Source of the DNA: Gammaproteobacteria bacterium
GTDB lineage: Bacteria; Pseudomonadota; Gammaproteobacteria; Chromatiales; Chromatiaceae
Length of the DNA stretch: 64,000 bases
Reading direction: 5' to 3'
Assembly: GCA_009929855.1 (NCBI GenBank)
Contig: RZZN01000006.1
Location: 30,117-94,116 of the forward strand
Shown one piece after another: positions 29,202-40,224 of the stretch. Made by a program: the position numbers and the translations under genes. Position 1 is the stretch's first letter. Every line of letters begins with the position of its first letter. The notes below the pieces were generated by a model that did no database searches, had not been told where the DNA came from, and saw nothing but the letters and a program-made list of their open reading frames with translations.

Positions 29202-30674
29202 ATGCACGAGACCGCGTCGCCGATCCAGGACAACCCCAGTCTCTTCGCCGCTGGCGGTACCGACCAGGCCATCCTGCGCGGCCTTGCCCGCCGCGAGCCG
29301 CTGGTCGTGGCACCGGCCAGCAGTCTGCGTGAGACGCTCTATCAGCTCAGCCAACGCAATCTGGATGCAGCGATCGTCTGCGACTCGGCCAGCGGATTAC
29401 CGCTCGGTCTGATTCGTCTGCGCGACATGCTGCACGTGATCAGCTTCGAGGGCGGCGGTCTCGACGACCCGGTCGCGATCCACATGGTCGGCGCCCCCTT
29501 GACACTGAGCGCGGATGCGTCAGTGCACCGCGCGCGAGTCATGATGGCCCGTCGTGGGGCCGAGCACCTGGTCCTGACCGAGCCGGATGGACGACTCCAT
29601 GGTCTGGTCGCTCAGGCCGATCTCCTTGGACTGCGCGCCGGCGGCACCGAGGAATTGATCGCGACCATCAAGTCCGCGCGCGATGTCGCGGCCATGGCCC
29701 TGGCCACTGATCGGGTGCGCCGCCGGGGCGCCGAGCTGTTTCGCGCCGGCATGGGCGTGGCGGCGATCTGCGAATGGATGTCTGGTCTCAATGACCTCAT
29801 CACCATGCGCATCATCGAGCTGATCGAGGATGAGCACGATCTGCCCGCGGTCCCCTGGTGCTGGCTCGCCTTCGGCTCCGAGGGTCGACTGGAGCAGACC
29901 TTCGCCACCGACCAGGACAATGGCCTGCTGTTCGTCCCGCCCGACGCGGCGATGACCGAGGCGGTGCGCGCGGCCTTCCTCCCCTTTGCCGAGGCGGTCA
30001 ATCGGGCGCTGCACCACTGCGGCTTCGAGCGCTGTCGCGGCAACATCATGGCGGGCAATCCAGACTGTTGCCTGAGCGCTGACGAATGGCAACGGGCCTT
30101 CACCAACTGGATGTACGAGGCGGATCCCGAGGCCGTGCTCAAGTCCACCATCTTCTTCGACTTTCGCCCGCTCTATGGCAGCGACGAGCCAGTGGATCGC
30201 TTGCGCGATTGGTTGAGCCACGCCGCCCCCGAGCAGACCCGCTTCCTCCATTGTCTGGCCGCGCAGGCGCTCGAAGTCAGCCCGCCGCTGGGCTGGGCCG
30301 GCCAGTTCACCTTCGATCGCAACCGTGACTTTCCACACACCATCGACCTCAAGCTCCAGGGCGCGCGCTTCTTCATGGACGCTGGACGACTCTGGTCGCT
30401 CAAGCACGGCATCAGCGCCACCGCAACCGCCGAGCGGCTGCGCCTCGCCGGTGCCGCGCAACGACGCGACCCGGCCGATGTCGCCGCCGAGATCGAGGGC
30501 TTCGAACTGATCCAGCGCTTCCGCATCCATCAGCAGATCCAGACCAAGGATCAGGACGCCATCAACCGTGTCGATCCCGACGACCTCAACGAGTTGCACC
30601 GGCTGATGCTCAAGGAATCATTCAGACAGGCGAAAAGGCTTCAGAGCCGGCTACGCCAGGAATTCGGGCTCTGA
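29202..30674 (+). CDS. CBS-domain protein with DUF294 nucleotidyltransferase-like domains
   Basis: A 490-residue protein. The N-terminal half holds a CBS pair (about 35-160, with SLRETLYQLSQRNLDAAIVC and HGLVAQADLLGL). Next is a GlnD-like nucleotidyltransferase domain: AFGSEGRLEQTFATDQDNGLLF carries the GS and DxD-type catalytic signature, and the DUF294 C-terminal substrate-binding helical region follows. No cyclic-nucleotide domain precedes the CBS pair, which is common in relatives. Such proteins lie next to acetate/solute symporters in many proteobacteria; the target of nucleotidylation is not known. Confidence 0.88.
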   Translation: MHETASPIQDNPSLFAAGGTDQAILRGLARREPLVVAPASSLRETLYQLSQRNLDAAIVCDSASGLPLGLIRLRDMLHVISFEGGGLDDPVAIHMVGAPLTLSADASVHRARVMMARRGAEHLVLTEPDGRLHGLVAQADLLGLRAGGTEELIATIKSARDVAAMALATDRVRRRGAELFRAGMGVAAICEWMSGLNDLITMRIIELIEDEHDLPAVPWCWLAFGSEGRLEQTFATDQDNGLLFVPPDAAMTEAVRAAFLPFAEAVNRALHHCGFERCRGNIMAGNPDCCLSADEWQRAFTNWMYEADPEAVLKSTIFFDFRPLYGSDEPVDRLRDWLSHAAPEQTRFLHCLAAQALEVSPPLGWAGQFTFDRNRDFPHTIDLKLQGARFFMDAGRLWSLKHGISATATAERLRLAGAAQRRDPADVAAEIEGFELIQRFRIHQQIQTKDQDAINRVDPDDLNELHRLMLKESFRQAKRLQSRLRQEFGL

Positions 30675-30804
30675 ACGATGGCGCCGCGGCCGACAGGCAA
30701 CCCGCACCGAGCCGCCGCCAGATCACCCTAGTCGCGCCCCCCAGCCCGAGGATGGCGCGGTGCCCGCTCCAGCGCACCAGCCCCATTGATAGGATCGATT
30801 CGCA

Positions 30805-31848
30805 TTGACCACCACCGCCACGGCCACACCAGAGACTACCGCGACGCCAATACCGAGCGTGGGCACGCCGCTCGATCGTCGGCTCTGCGTTGCCCCGATG
30901 TTGGACTGGACCGATCGTCACTGTCGCTATTTTCTGCGCCTGATCAGCCGCCACACGCTGCTCTACACCGAGATGGTGACCACTGGCGCGCTCCTGCATG
31001 GCGAGACCGAGCGCTTTCTGCGCTTCGACCCCTTCGAGCATCCGCTCGCGCTCCAGCTCGGCGGCTCGCACCCACTGGAGCTCGCGACCTGTGCCCGGCT
31101 GGGCGCGCGGCGTGGCTACGACGAGATCAACATGAACGTCGGTTGTCCATCCGATCGGGTCCAAACCGGCCGCTTCGGTGCCTGTCTCATGGCCGAGCCA
31201 GGACTCGTCGCGAGCTGCGTCGCCGCGATGAAGGACGCCGTGAGCGTGCCGGTGACGGTCAAGACCCGCATTGGCATCGACGAGCGCGACAGCTATGCGG
31301 AGCTGTTGGACTTCGCCGGACAGGTCACCGAGGCCGGTTGTGACGCACTCATCATCCATGCCCGCAAGGCGTGGCTGAAGGGGCTGAGCCCCAAGGAGAA
31401 TCGCGATGTGCCACCGCTGCGCTACGATCTCGTCGAGCGTCTCAAGCAGGATCTGCCAGGGCAGCGGATCCTGATCAACGGCGGCATCAAGAGTATCGCG
31501 CACGCCGCGAGCTTCTTGACCCGCCTCGACGGGGTGATGATCGGCCGCGAGGCCTATCACAACCCCTGGATCCTGGCCACCGCCGACCAGGTGATCTTCG
31601 GCGATCCGCGACCGATACCCAGCCGTCACCAGGTCCTCGCGGCCTTCCTGCCCCATGTCGAGCGCGAGCTGGCCGCGGGGCTCCAACTGACCGCGCTGAG
31701 CCGACACCTGCTGGGTCTGTTCCATGGTCAGCCGGGCGCGCGCCGCTGGCGTCGCCACCTGAGCGAGCACGCCCACCGCGCGGGTGCAGCGGCGACGGTC
31801 CTGACCGCGGCCTTGCCGGTCGCCCGCGACCACGCGGCGAGCGCCTGA
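30805..31848 (+). CDS. dusA: tRNA-dihydrouridine(20/20a) synthase DusA
   Basis: FMN enzyme that reduces U20 and U20a in the tRNA D-loop. The protein has 347 residues from a TTG start; a GTG 18 codons later is an alternative. It shows VAPMLDWTDRHCRYF at the FMN site, LQLGGSHPLELA, INMNVGCPSDRVQTGRFGACLM with the catalytic Cys, and IIHARKAWLKGLSPKENR. The last motif separates DusA from DusB/C. It stands alone between the DUF294 gene and an EamA transporter. Confidence 0.94.
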   Translation: MTTTATATPETTATPIPSVGTPLDRRLCVAPMLDWTDRHCRYFLRLISRHTLLYTEMVTTGALLHGETERFLRFDPFEHPLALQLGGSHPLELATCARLGARRGYDEINMNVGCPSDRVQTGRFGACLMAEPGLVASCVAAMKDAVSVPVTVKTRIGIDERDSYAELLDFAGQVTEAGCDALIIHARKAWLKGLSPKENRDVPPLRYDLVERLKQDLPGQRILINGGIKSIAHAASFLTRLDGVMIGREAYHNPWILATADQVIFGDPRPIPSRHQVLAAFLPHVERELAAGLQLTALSRHLLGLFHGQPGARRWRRHLSEHAHRAGAAATVLTAALPVARDHAASA

Positions 31849-31970
31849 GCCGATGAGCAGGCCGACGCGGTGATGGCCAACCCGCGCGTGGCGAGACGGC
31901 GGCACGCGCGCGAGGCATCGACGGCTCGGCGCCATCGACCGGATCGACCCCTGCACTGCCGAGCGGCGGC

Positions 31971-32846
31971 GTGGACTGGATCAGCCTCTCATTGATCTGC
32001 GCCTTCAGCCTGGCCAGCGCCGACGCCGCGACCAAGGCATGGCTGCAAGGCTTCTCGGCGCGCGAGCTGGTGGTGGTCCGATTCGGCATCGTCGGTCTCT
32101 TGATGGCCCCGTTGCTGGTCGGGATGGGGCCGCTCACATCCATCGAGCCGGTCTTCTGGCTCTGGATCGCCGCACTGATTCCGTTGGAGCTGGTCGCGAT
32201 GCTGCTCTACATGATCGCGATCCGTGATCATCCACTCTCGCTCACACTCCCCTATCTGGCCTTCACACCGGTCTTCGTCATCGCTGTCGCCTGGATCGTC
32301 CTCGGCGAGGCGGTCAGCCTCCAGGGTGCGGGCGGGGTGCTGCTGGTCGTCGCCGGGGCCTGGCTGCTCAATCGACGGCATGCCCGCATGGCCGATTGGC
32401 GCAGCTGGACACGGCCCTTCAGCAGTATCCTGCGCGAGCGCGGATCCCGGATCATGCTCGGGGTCGCGGCCATCTACGCGGTGACCGCCACGCTCGGCAA
32501 GGGCGCGATGGGCTACCTTGCCGCGGAGGACTTCGGCGCCTTCTATTTCGCCCTGCTCGGCGCGGCCGTGTTGATCCTCTTCGTGCTACCCCAGCCCGGC
32601 ATCTTGGCGCGATTGGCCAAGCGGCCACTCCCAGTGCTGGTGGTCGGACTCCTGATGGCCCTGATGGTCTACACCCATTTCCTCGCGCTCCAGCAGGTCG
32701 AGGTCGCGTACATGATCGCCGTGAAGCGCACCAGCCTGCTCTTCGGCATCCTCTATGGCGCGCTCATCTTCCGCGAGCCTGGCTTGAGGGCCAGTCTGCC
32801 GGCAGGCTCACTGATGCTCGCCGGGGTCGTCTTGATCCTGGTGTGA
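31971..32846 (+). CDS. EamA/DMT-superfamily membrane transporter
   Basis: A 291-residue inner-membrane protein with ten hydrophobic segments in two EamA halves (about 1-135 and 155-291), the usual 5+5 arrangement. The second half contains YAVTATLGKGAMGYLA and a typical helix 9-10 with LFGILYGALIFREPGL. The start is GTG with only a weak ribosome site. Substrate is unknown; family members export amino acids, nucleotide bases or metabolites. Confidence 0.82.
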   Translation: MDWISLSLICAFSLASADAATKAWLQGFSARELVVVRFGIVGLLMAPLLVGMGPLTSIEPVFWLWIAALIPLELVAMLLYMIAIRDHPLSLTLPYLAFTPVFVIAVAWIVLGEAVSLQGAGGVLLVVAGAWLLNRRHARMADWRSWTRPFSSILRERGSRIMLGVAAIYAVTATLGKGAMGYLAAEDFGAFYFALLGAAVLILFVLPQPGILARLAKRPLPVLVVGLLMALMVYTHFLALQQVEVAYMIAVKRTSLLFGILYGALIFREPGLRASLPAGSLMLAGVVLILV

Positions 32847-32873
32847 CTGCGATCCCGCGGTGGGCTGCACGAG

Positions 32874-34487
32874 TCAGCGCGCACCAGCCTCGCGCGGGCC
32901 GGCCGCCGCGGCCTGGACGCACTGGGGCGCCAGCAGCGTCTCGACGCGCCGCAGCAGCTCCGCGATGACGATCGGCTGGCTGGTGTCGATGTGCACGACA
33001 TACTCGAGCTCATCATCGCCCAAGGCCTCGCGTGCCGCGCATTGCGATTCCATGACCTGCACATTGGCCTCGGAGGCATCGGAGTCGCATGCCAGACGTT
33101 GACGGATGCGCTCGCGCAGCAACTCGGGTGGGGCCTCCAGGCTGAGCAGCGCGACCGGGATCAGACGCCGCCGCGCCAGCTCCCGGAAGAGATCGCGCTG
33201 AGACCGATCGATGAAGGTCGCATCCACCAAGACGTCATAACCGTACCCGAGGATGCGCTCGGCCAGATGCAGCAGCCGATCATAGGTCCATTGGGTCGCG
33301 GTCGGCAGATAGAGCCCGAGGGTGGCCGACGAGCGCGCGGGCGTGCTCTCGGCGACCCCGAACAGTCGCTTGCGCTCGACGTCGGAGCGCAGATGGATGA
33401 GCGGCAGCTGCTCGCTCAGCTGCCGTGACAGATGGCTCTTGCCCGAACCCGAGAGACCAGAGGCAAGATAGAGCCGCGGCGCGCGCGGGTGTGTGTAGGA
33501 CTCGGCCAGATCCAGATAGCGACGGCACAGCGCCAGATCACGCGCCGCCTCCTCTGGATCCGGGAGCTGTTGGCCGAGACGGATCGACATGACCTTCGCG
33601 CGTACCAGCGCGCGATAGGCCTTGTAGAGATCCAGCACCTGCAAGGCCCCATAGTCGCCGCAACGTTCCAGATAGCGATTGAGCAAGCGACGCGCCATCT
33701 GGGGTGTTCCAGACTCCTCCAGGTCCATGATGAGGAAGGCGATCTCGCTGGCGGTATCGATCCAGCGCAGGGCCGGGTTGAACTCGATCGCGTCGAAGAT
33801 GCGGATCTCGCCCGCGACCAGTGCGATGTTGCCGCGATGCATGTCGCCATGACACTCGCGCACATGACCCTCGCGCCGGCGTCGCTCGATCGCCGGGGTC
33901 AGTGCCTGCCAACGCCCACGGGTCCAACGCTCCAGCCGAGCGAGCTGCTCGAGCAGATCGGGTTGCGTCATGCGCGCGCCAATCTGCGCGAGATTGTCGA
34001 GCATCGGGCCGAGCACCGCGCGCGGGGTGCCGTATGGGCTGTCCGGATCCACCAGGGGGATGCGGGCATGAAAATCGGCGACCATCGCGGCCAGACGATC
34101 GATCAGCTCACCCGTGATCTCCTGGCGGTCGAGCAGCCCCTCCTGCGCGAAGCGGCGCATCCGCACGCCATACTCGAGCACCGGACCCGTGCCGCCGATC
34201 CGCGGCTCATCCGGGGTGCCGGTGATGGCGACCACATCGAGATAGAGGTCATCGGCCAGCCGGCGGTTGAGCCGCAGCTCCTCGTCGCAGAAGTGGTGGC
34301 GCCGCTGCAGGGTGGAAAAGTCGAGGAAGCCCAGCGCGATGGGCTTCTTGAGCTTGTAGGCGAAGTCACCCGCCAAGAACACATAGGAGATGTGCGTCTC
34401 GATGCGTTGCACCCGAGTGACGGGGTGCGGATAGGCCGCGGGCCGCATCAACGACTCGCTCAGACAGGGAAAATCATCCGGGTCCAC
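32874..34487 (-). CDS. Phosphotransferase-like / P-loop ATPase fusion protein
   Basis: A 537-residue two-part protein. The N-terminal 330 residues are an aminoglycoside phosphotransferase-like kinase fold, with the catalytic-loop equivalent in ECHGDMHRGNIALV and the metal-binding IFDAIEFNPALRWIDTASE. The C-terminal part is a P-loop kinase with Walker A ASGLSGSGKSHLSRQL and a lid region rich in Arg. This combination (COG2187 plus COG0645) is widespread in proteobacteria but without an assigned substrate; a resistance role should not be assumed. The start is GTG. It converges on the EamA gene. Confidence 0.85.
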   Translation of the reverse strand: MDPDDFPCLSESLMRPAAYPHPVTRVQRIETHISYVFLAGDFAYKLKKPIALGFLDFSTLQRRHHFCDEELRLNRRLADDLYLDVVAITGTPDEPRIGGTGPVLEYGVRMRRFAQEGLLDRQEITGELIDRLAAMVADFHARIPLVDPDSPYGTPRAVLGPMLDNLAQIGARMTQPDLLEQLARLERWTRGRWQALTPAIERRRREGHVRECHGDMHRGNIALVAGEIRIFDAIEFNPALRWIDTASEIAFLIMDLEESGTPQMARRLLNRYLERCGDYGALQVLDLYKAYRALVRAKVMSIRLGQQLPDPEEAARDLALCRRYLDLAESYTHPRAPRLYLASGLSGSGKSHLSRQLSEQLPLIHLRSDVERKRLFGVAESTPARSSATLGLYLPTATQWTYDRLLHLAERILGYGYDVLVDATFIDRSQRDLFRELARRRLIPVALLSLEAPPELLRERIRQRLACDSDASEANVQVMESQCAAREALGDDELEYVVHIDTSQPIVIAELLRRVETLLAPQCVQAAAAGPREAGAR

Positions 34488-34533
34488 TGGCGGTCACCCC
34501 CAAGTCTCCGACCCTGCGCCAGGAGGGTCGGCC

Positions 34534-34562
34534 TTGAGATCAGTATAGGTGGTCACTAATAT
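34534..34562 (+). promoter_or_regulatory. Sigma70-type promoter of the DUF2892 gene
   Basis: TTGAGA (34534-34539) and TAATAT (34557-34562) are separated by exactly 17 bp, about 42 bp before the DUF2892 start. It is one of the better consensus matches in the window and lies in a locally AT-rich stretch. Confidence 0.55.
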
Positions 34563-34604
34563 TCTTGCTTGAAACCATTCAACCTCGAAGATTTGGAGAT
34601 CGAC

Positions 34605-34805
34605 ATGTCCATCGAACGCATCGTCCTGGCCGTCGCCGGGACCTTCATCATCCTCTCGGCACTGCTCGCTGCCTTCCATAGCCTCTACTGGCTGTGGTTC
34701 ACCGGCTTCGTTGGTCTCAACCTCCTACAATCGGCCTTCACCGGCTTTTGCCCGCTCGCCCTCATCCTGAAGAAGATGGGCAAGCAGCCAGGACCCGCCT
34801 TCTAA
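34605..34805 (+). CDS. DUF2892 small membrane protein (YgaP-type TM domain)
   Basis: A 66-residue protein with two hydrophobic helices and the family hallmark [13 protein letters not shown] near the C terminus. GGAG sits 6 nt before the ATG at 34605; the track start is 12 codons too early. The same module anchors rhodanese domains in YgaP and is often found beside sulfur-metabolism or ArsR-family genes. Here it is monocistronic with its own promoter, which suits a sulfur oxidiser, but no rhodanese is adjacent. Confidence 0.85.
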   Translation: MSIERIVLAVAGTFIILSALLAAFHSLYWLWFTGFVGLNLLQSAFTGFCPLALILKKMGKQPGPAF

Positions 34806-34924
34806 GCTCGCCGCGGGCGCTCACCCGCTCCAGGGCCGCGGCTCAGGGACGAGCCGACTGACCCACGCACTCGCGGCGATGCCAATCACCGTGTGAGCTC
34901 GCATTCAATGACCGCCACGCGCCG

Positions 34925-36241
34925 CTACTCGATCGGCCGCGCCCACAGATCATGGTCGCCCGAGTCGGTCACTTCCACCTCGATGAAATCACCTGGATCC
35001 AGCTCCCAGGCCCCAGCGATGATCACCTCGCCGTCGATCTGCGGGGCATCCGCGTAGCTGCGCGCGATGACTTCATCCTCGCCCACCTCGTCGACCAACA
35101 CGGTCAAACGCTGTCCGATGCGCTCGGCCAGCTTCTCTCGGCTGATCTCGGCCTGCACCGCCATGAAGCGCTCGAGCCGCTCCTGCTTGAGCGCCTCGGG
35201 GACCGGATCCGGCAAGTCATTGGCGCTCGCGCCCGCGACCGCCGAGTAGGGAAAGCAGCCGACGCGATCGAGCCGAGCGGCGCGCAGAAACTCCAGGAGG
35301 GTCTCGAAATCGGCCTCGGTCTCTCCCGGAAAGCCCACGATGAAGGTGCTGCGCATGACCAGCTCGGGACACTGCGCGCGCCACCGGGCGAGTCGCTCGA
35401 GGACCTTCTCGGTCGCGGCCGGGCGCCGCATCGCCCGGAGGATCGATTCGCTGCCATGCTGCAGCGGCATGTCCAGATAGGGCAGGATCAGTCCCTCGGC
35501 CATCAGCGGGATCAGCGCGTCGACCTGTGGGTAGGGATAGACATAGTGCAGCCTGACCCAAGCCGGCAGCGCGCCGAGCATGCGGGCCAGCGTGGTGATC
35601 TCGGTCGAGAGCGGACGGCCCTTCCAGAAATCGGGGCGATAACGCAGATCCAAGCCATAGGCGCTGGTATCCTGCGCGATGATCAACAGCTCACGCACGC
35701 CCGACTCGACCAGACGCTCGGCCTCGGTGAGCACATCCCCGATCGGACGACTGCGCAGATCGCCCCGCATGCTCGGGATGATGCAGAAACTGCAGCGATG
35801 GTTGCAGCCCTCGGAGATCTTCAGATAGGCGTAATGACGCGGGGTGAGCTTCACACCCTGCGGTGGCACGAGACTCTGGAAGGGATCATGTGGCGCGGGC
35901 AGCTCGGCATGCACCGCGGCCATCACCGCATCGAGCGCATGCGGGCCGGTCACCGCCAGAACCTCGGGATGGGCCTGACGAACCTGTTCGGCACGTGCCC
36001 CCAGGCATCCGGTCACGATCACCCGGCCATGCTCGCTCAAGGCCTCGCCGATCGCCTCGAGCGATTCCTCCACCGCCGCGTCGATGAAGCCACAGGTGTT
36101 GACGATCACCAGGTCGGCATCCGCATAGCTCGAACGGATTCCATAGCCCTCGGCACGCAAGCGGGTGAGGATTTGCTCCGAATCCACGGTCGCCTTGGGG
36201 CAACCCAGACTGATGAAACCGATCTTGGGGGCATGGGTCAT
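34925..36241 (-). CDS. rimO: Ribosomal protein S12 methylthiotransferase RimO
   Basis: Radical-SAM enzyme that methylthiolates Asp of ribosomal protein S12. The start at 36241 ([20 protein letters not shown]) gives 438 residues; the longer ORF begins in the divergent control region. The N-terminal UPF0004 domain has cysteines in [14 protein letters not shown] and TGCLGARA for the auxiliary cluster. The radical-SAM motif is CNHRCSFC, and the TRAM domain closes the protein. It is divergent from dapC. Confidence 0.95.
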   Translation of the reverse strand: MTHAPKIGFISLGCPKATVDSEQILTRLRAEGYGIRSSYADADLVIVNTCGFIDAAVEESLEAIGEALSEHGRVIVTGCLGARAEQVRQAHPEVLAVTGPHALDAVMAAVHAELPAPHDPFQSLVPPQGVKLTPRHYAYLKISEGCNHRCSFCIIPSMRGDLRSRPIGDVLTEAERLVESGVRELLIIAQDTSAYGLDLRYRPDFWKGRPLSTEITTLARMLGALPAWVRLHYVYPYPQVDALIPLMAEGLILPYLDMPLQHGSESILRAMRRPAATEKVLERLARWRAQCPELVMRSTFIVGFPGETEADFETLLEFLRAARLDRVGCFPYSAVAGASANDLPDPVPEALKQERLERFMAVQAEISREKLAERIGQRLTVLVDEVGEDEVIARSYADAPQIDGEVIIAGAWELDPGDFIEVEVTDSGDHDLWARPIE

Positions 36242-36324
36242 GGCAACGCGCTCGGATGTGCAGTGATAGACTGGGCCATTGTGACGAGATTCGCGATCCC
36301 CGGCCAGCGCCTCGCGCGCCCGCC

Positions 36325-36355
36325 TTGCCAACCTTGGCGGGGCGCCAAGGTTGGC
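36325..36355. repeat. Perfect 14-bp inverted repeat between rimO and dapC
   Basis: TGCCAACCTTGGCG, loop GGG, CGCCAAGGTTGGCA. It sits 84 bp from the rimO start and 73 bp from the dapC start in a divergent control region. It could be an operator, or a hairpin in either leader. Confidence 0.55.
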
Positions 36356-36427
36356 ATCCGCGGATGGATTCAGCATACTGATCGGCCATCATCCGACTCA
36401 CCGACCCCGACACCCACGAGATCCACG

Positions 36428-37633
36428 ATGAACCCCGATCTCGGGCGCTTGCTGCCCTACCCCTTCGAGAGACTCAACGCGCTCAAGCAGGGCTTGACCC
36501 CGCCGGCTGACCGCGACCACATCGCGCTCTCGATCGGCGAGCCCAAGCACCCGACGCCCAGTCTGATCACCGAGACCCTGATCGCGCATCTGCATCAACT
36601 GGCGGTCTATCCGAGCACGCGTGGCGTGCCAGCGCTGCGCGAGCGCATCGCCGACTGGATCAGCGCACGCTTCGGCGGCGCCCATCCCGCGGCCTTCCGG
36701 ATCGACCCCGAGACCCAGATCCTGCCGGTCAATGGGACCCGCGAGGCACTCTTCGCCTTCGCCCAAGCCGCGATCGACCGCACGCGTCCTGCCCTGGTGC
36801 TGATGCCCAACCCCTTCTACCAGATCTACGAGGGCGCGGCGCTGCTGGCCGGCGCACAGCCGCATTATCTGGACTGCGCGGCCGCCAACGGCTGCATCCC
36901 GGATTTCGCGCAGGTCGAAGAGCGGGTGTGGCGCGACTGTCAGGTGCTCTATGTCTGCTCGCCGGGCAACCCCACCGGGGCCCTGATCGATCAGGCCACC
37001 TACGCGCGGCTCATCGAGCTGGCCCACCGGCACGATTTCATCATCGCCGCCGATGAGTGCTACAGCGAGCTCTATCTCGACGAGGCCGCGCCACCGCCGG
37101 GTCTGCTCCAGGTCGCGGCCGCCATCGGCAACCACGAATTCAAGCGCTGCGTCGTCTTCCACAGCCTATCGAAACGCTCCAACGCACCGGGCTTGCGCTC
37201 CGGTTTCGTCGCCGGGGACGCCGCGATCATCGACCGCTTCTTCGCCTATCGCACCTATCACGGCTGCGCCATGTCGCTGCCCAATCAGCACGCCAGCCGC
37301 GCGGCTTGGAGCGACGAGACCCATGTCCGGGAGAATCGCCAGCGCTATCGCGAGAAGTTCAGTGCCGTCCTCGAGATCCTCGGGGACAGCTTGACGATAC
37401 CGACCCCGCGGGCGAGCTTCTATCTCTGGCCCGAGACACCCATCCCGGACACCGAATTCGCGGCCCGACTCTATGCCGCCGAGCATGTCACCGTGCTCCC
37501 CGGGCGCTTTCTCTCGCGCGCGGTCGCGGGCCGGGATCCAGGGGCGAATCGCATCCGCATCGCCTTGGTCGCGCCGCTCGATGAATGCATCGATGCCGCG
37601 CACCGGATCCGGCGCTTCGTCGCGAGCCTGTGA
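36428..37633 (+). CDS. dapC: Succinyldiaminopimelate transaminase DapC
   Basis: PLP aminotransferase making N-succinyl-LL-diaminopimelate in the succinylase branch of lysine/peptidoglycan synthesis. The true gene starts at 36428 ([16 protein letters not shown]), giving 401 residues; the 893-residue track ORF is antisense to rimO before that. Fold type I features are [21 protein letters not shown] and the PLP lysine in [16 protein letters not shown]. It is followed by dapD 59 bp on, and by the yffB-like gene and dapE. Confidence 0.93.
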   Translation: MNPDLGRLLPYPFERLNALKQGLTPPADRDHIALSIGEPKHPTPSLITETLIAHLHQLAVYPSTRGVPALRERIADWISARFGGAHPAAFRIDPETQILPVNGTREALFAFAQAAIDRTRPALVLMPNPFYQIYEGAALLAGAQPHYLDCAAANGCIPDFAQVEERVWRDCQVLYVCSPGNPTGALIDQATYARLIELAHRHDFIIAADECYSELYLDEAAPPPGLLQVAAAIGNHEFKRCVVFHSLSKRSNAPGLRSGFVAGDAAIIDRFFAYRTYHGCAMSLPNQHASRAAWSDETHVRENRQRYREKFSAVLEILGDSLTIPTPRASFYLWPETPIPDTEFAARLYAAEHVTVLPGRFLSRAVAGRDPGANRIRIALVAPLDECIDAAHRIRRFVASL

Positions 37634-37692
37634 GAGTCGACGATCCCGCACTTCGCACATCCACCCTCCATATGATCGATAGAGAGCAATTC

Positions 37693-38514
<822 letters not shown>

Positions 38515-38652
38515 GACGAGGGCGCGCGCGGCGGGTCCGGGACGGGGTCGTGGCGCTGGGCCCCGGCGACCCGATTCGCGCGCCCCGACCCACCGCGCTC
38601 CTGCATCGTACCCACTGGGCTCGCGCATCTTGAATCAGGACCTCAATCCGCC

Positions 38653-38997
38653 ATGATCGAGCTTTACGGCATCCGCGGCTGCGACACCATGAAGAAGGCC
38701 CTCGCCTGGCTCGACGAGCACGGCATCGCCTATCGCTTCCACGACTACCGGCGTGACGGCCTCGACGCGGACCGTCTGCGTGCCTGGGTCGCAGAGCTGG
38801 GTTGGGAGGCCATGATCAACCGTCGCGGCACGACCTGGCGCAACCTGCCCGCGGCCGTGCGCGAGCAACTGGACACCGAGCAGGCGATCGCGCTCATGCT
38901 GGAGCAGCCCGCGCTCATCCGCCGCCCGCTCCTCGACACCGGCACGCTGCGCCATCTCGGCTTTTCCGCAACCGATTACCAGAGGCTACTGGACTGA
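38653..38997 (+). CDS. ArsC/Spx-family protein, YffB type
   Basis: A 114-residue thioredoxin-fold protein. The redox motif region reads [11 protein letters not shown] with a single Cys, and the downstream RRGTTWRNL is the family glutathione-site marker. YffB-like genes commonly lie immediately before dapE, as here: its TGA overlaps the dapE ATG by one base. Relatives are annotated arsenate reductase, but evidence favours a glutathione-dependent thiol reductase; it is not a confirmed arsenate enzyme. Confidence 0.88.
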   Translation: MIELYGIRGCDTMKKALAWLDEHGIAYRFHDYRRDGLDADRLRAWVAELGWEAMINRRGTTWRNLPAAVREQLDTEQAIALMLEQPALIRRPLLDTGTLRHLGFSATDYQRLLD

Positions 38998-40160
38998 TGT
39001 CGCCCTCTCCCACCCTCGCGCTGGCCTGCGATCTGGTCAGCCGCCCCTCGATCACCCCTGACGACGCGGGCTGTCAAGACCTCATGGCGGCGCGTCTCGC
39101 GGCCACCGGATTCCGCATCGAGCCCATGCCCTTCGGCGTCGTGACCAATCTCTGGGCGCGGCGCGGCGAGACCCGCCCCTGTGTCTGCTTTGCCGGCCAT
39201 ACCGACGTGGTGCCGACCGGTCCGCTCGATCAATGGGACTCCCCACCCTTCACCCCGAGCATCCGCGACGGACGTCTCTATGGACGCGGCGCCTGCGACA
39301 TGAAGGGCTCCTTGGCGGCCATGATCACCGCGATCGAGGCCTTCGTCGCCGCGCACCCTGATCATCCAGGCTCCATCGCCTTGCTGATCACCAGTGACGA
39401 GGAAGGCCCCTCGATCGACGGCACCCGGCCGGTCATCGAGCGTCTGGAGCAACGCGGCGAGAAGATCGACTATGCGCTGGTCGGCGAGCCCTCATGCCGA
39501 GAACGACTCGGCGACACCATCAAGAACGGTCGGCGCGGCAGCCTCAATGGCGATCTGCGCATCCACGGCAAGCAGGGGCATGTCGCCTACCCGCATCTGG
39601 CCAAGAACCCCTTTCATGCCAGCGTCGACGCACTCGCCGCGCTCTGCGCCGAGGAGTGGGACAAGGGTAACGCGCACTTCCCGCCGACCAGCTTCCAGAT
39701 CGCCAATCTCAGCATGGGGACCGGCGCCGACAACGTCATTCCCAGCCGGCTCGACGCCCAGTTCAATCTACGCTTCTCCACCGAGCTGGATCCGGCGATC
39801 ATCCAGACCCGCGTGCGCCAGATCCTCGACGCCAGTGGTCTGGACTATGAGCTGACCTGGCGGCTCTCCGGCCACCCCTTCCTGACCCCAGCCGGCGCGC
39901 TGGTCGAGGCCACACGCGCGGCGATCGCCGACGTGACCGGCGTGCAGACCCTGCTCTCGACCAGTGGCGGAACCTCCGACGGACGCTTCATCGCGCCCAC
40001 CGGCGCTCAGGTCGTCGAGCTGGGCCCGGTGAACGCGACCATCCACCAGATCAACGAATCGGTTGGTGTCGACGAGCTCGATGCACTCTCACTCATCTAT
40101 CGAGGCATCCTGGAGCGCCTGCTGCTGACCCGCGAGCAACCCGGGGGCGACGACACCTGA
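38997..40160 (+). CDS. dapE: Succinyl-diaminopimelate desuccinylase DapE
   Basis: Di-zinc hydrolase giving LL-diaminopimelate. It starts at 38997, giving 387 residues; the track ORF begins earlier inside the preceding gene. M20 motifs are [38 protein letters not shown] with the catalytic Glu, and the dimerisation lid [29 protein letters not shown] carries a late zinc ligand. Last of the dap run dapC-dapD-yffB-like-dapE. Confidence 0.96.
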   Translation: MSPSPTLALACDLVSRPSITPDDAGCQDLMAARLAATGFRIEPMPFGVVTNLWARRGETRPCVCFAGHTDVVPTGPLDQWDSPPFTPSIRDGRLYGRGACDMKGSLAAMITAIEAFVAAHPDHPGSIALLITSDEEGPSIDGTRPVIERLEQRGEKIDYALVGEPSCRERLGDTIKNGRRGSLNGDLRIHGKQGHVAYPHLAKNPFHASVDALAALCAEEWDKGNAHFPPTSFQIANLSMGTGADNVIPSRLDAQFNLRFSTELDPAIIQTRVRQILDASGLDYELTWRLSGHPFLTPAGALVEATRAAIADVTGVQTLLSTSGGTSDGRFIAPTGAQVVELGPVNATIHQINESVGVDELDALSLIYRGILERLLLTREQPGGDDT

Positions 40161-40224
40161 ACGCACTCATGGTGGGTCGGGCACACCGAAAAGAGTCACA
40201 CAACAGCGGTTGGAGCGAGGCCTG

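Noticed and set aside
32874-34487. Antibiotic-resistance aminoglycoside phosphotransferase
   Set aside because: The kinase fold is fused to a P-loop ATPase in a widespread housekeeping-like family; resistance is not supported.
34952-36427. First part of the 893-residue ORF ending with dapC
   Set aside because: Antisense to rimO; the real protein begins at the dapC start at 36428.
38653-38997. Arsenate reductase
   Set aside because: ArsC-fold but YffB-type, beside dapE; no arsenic genes nearby.
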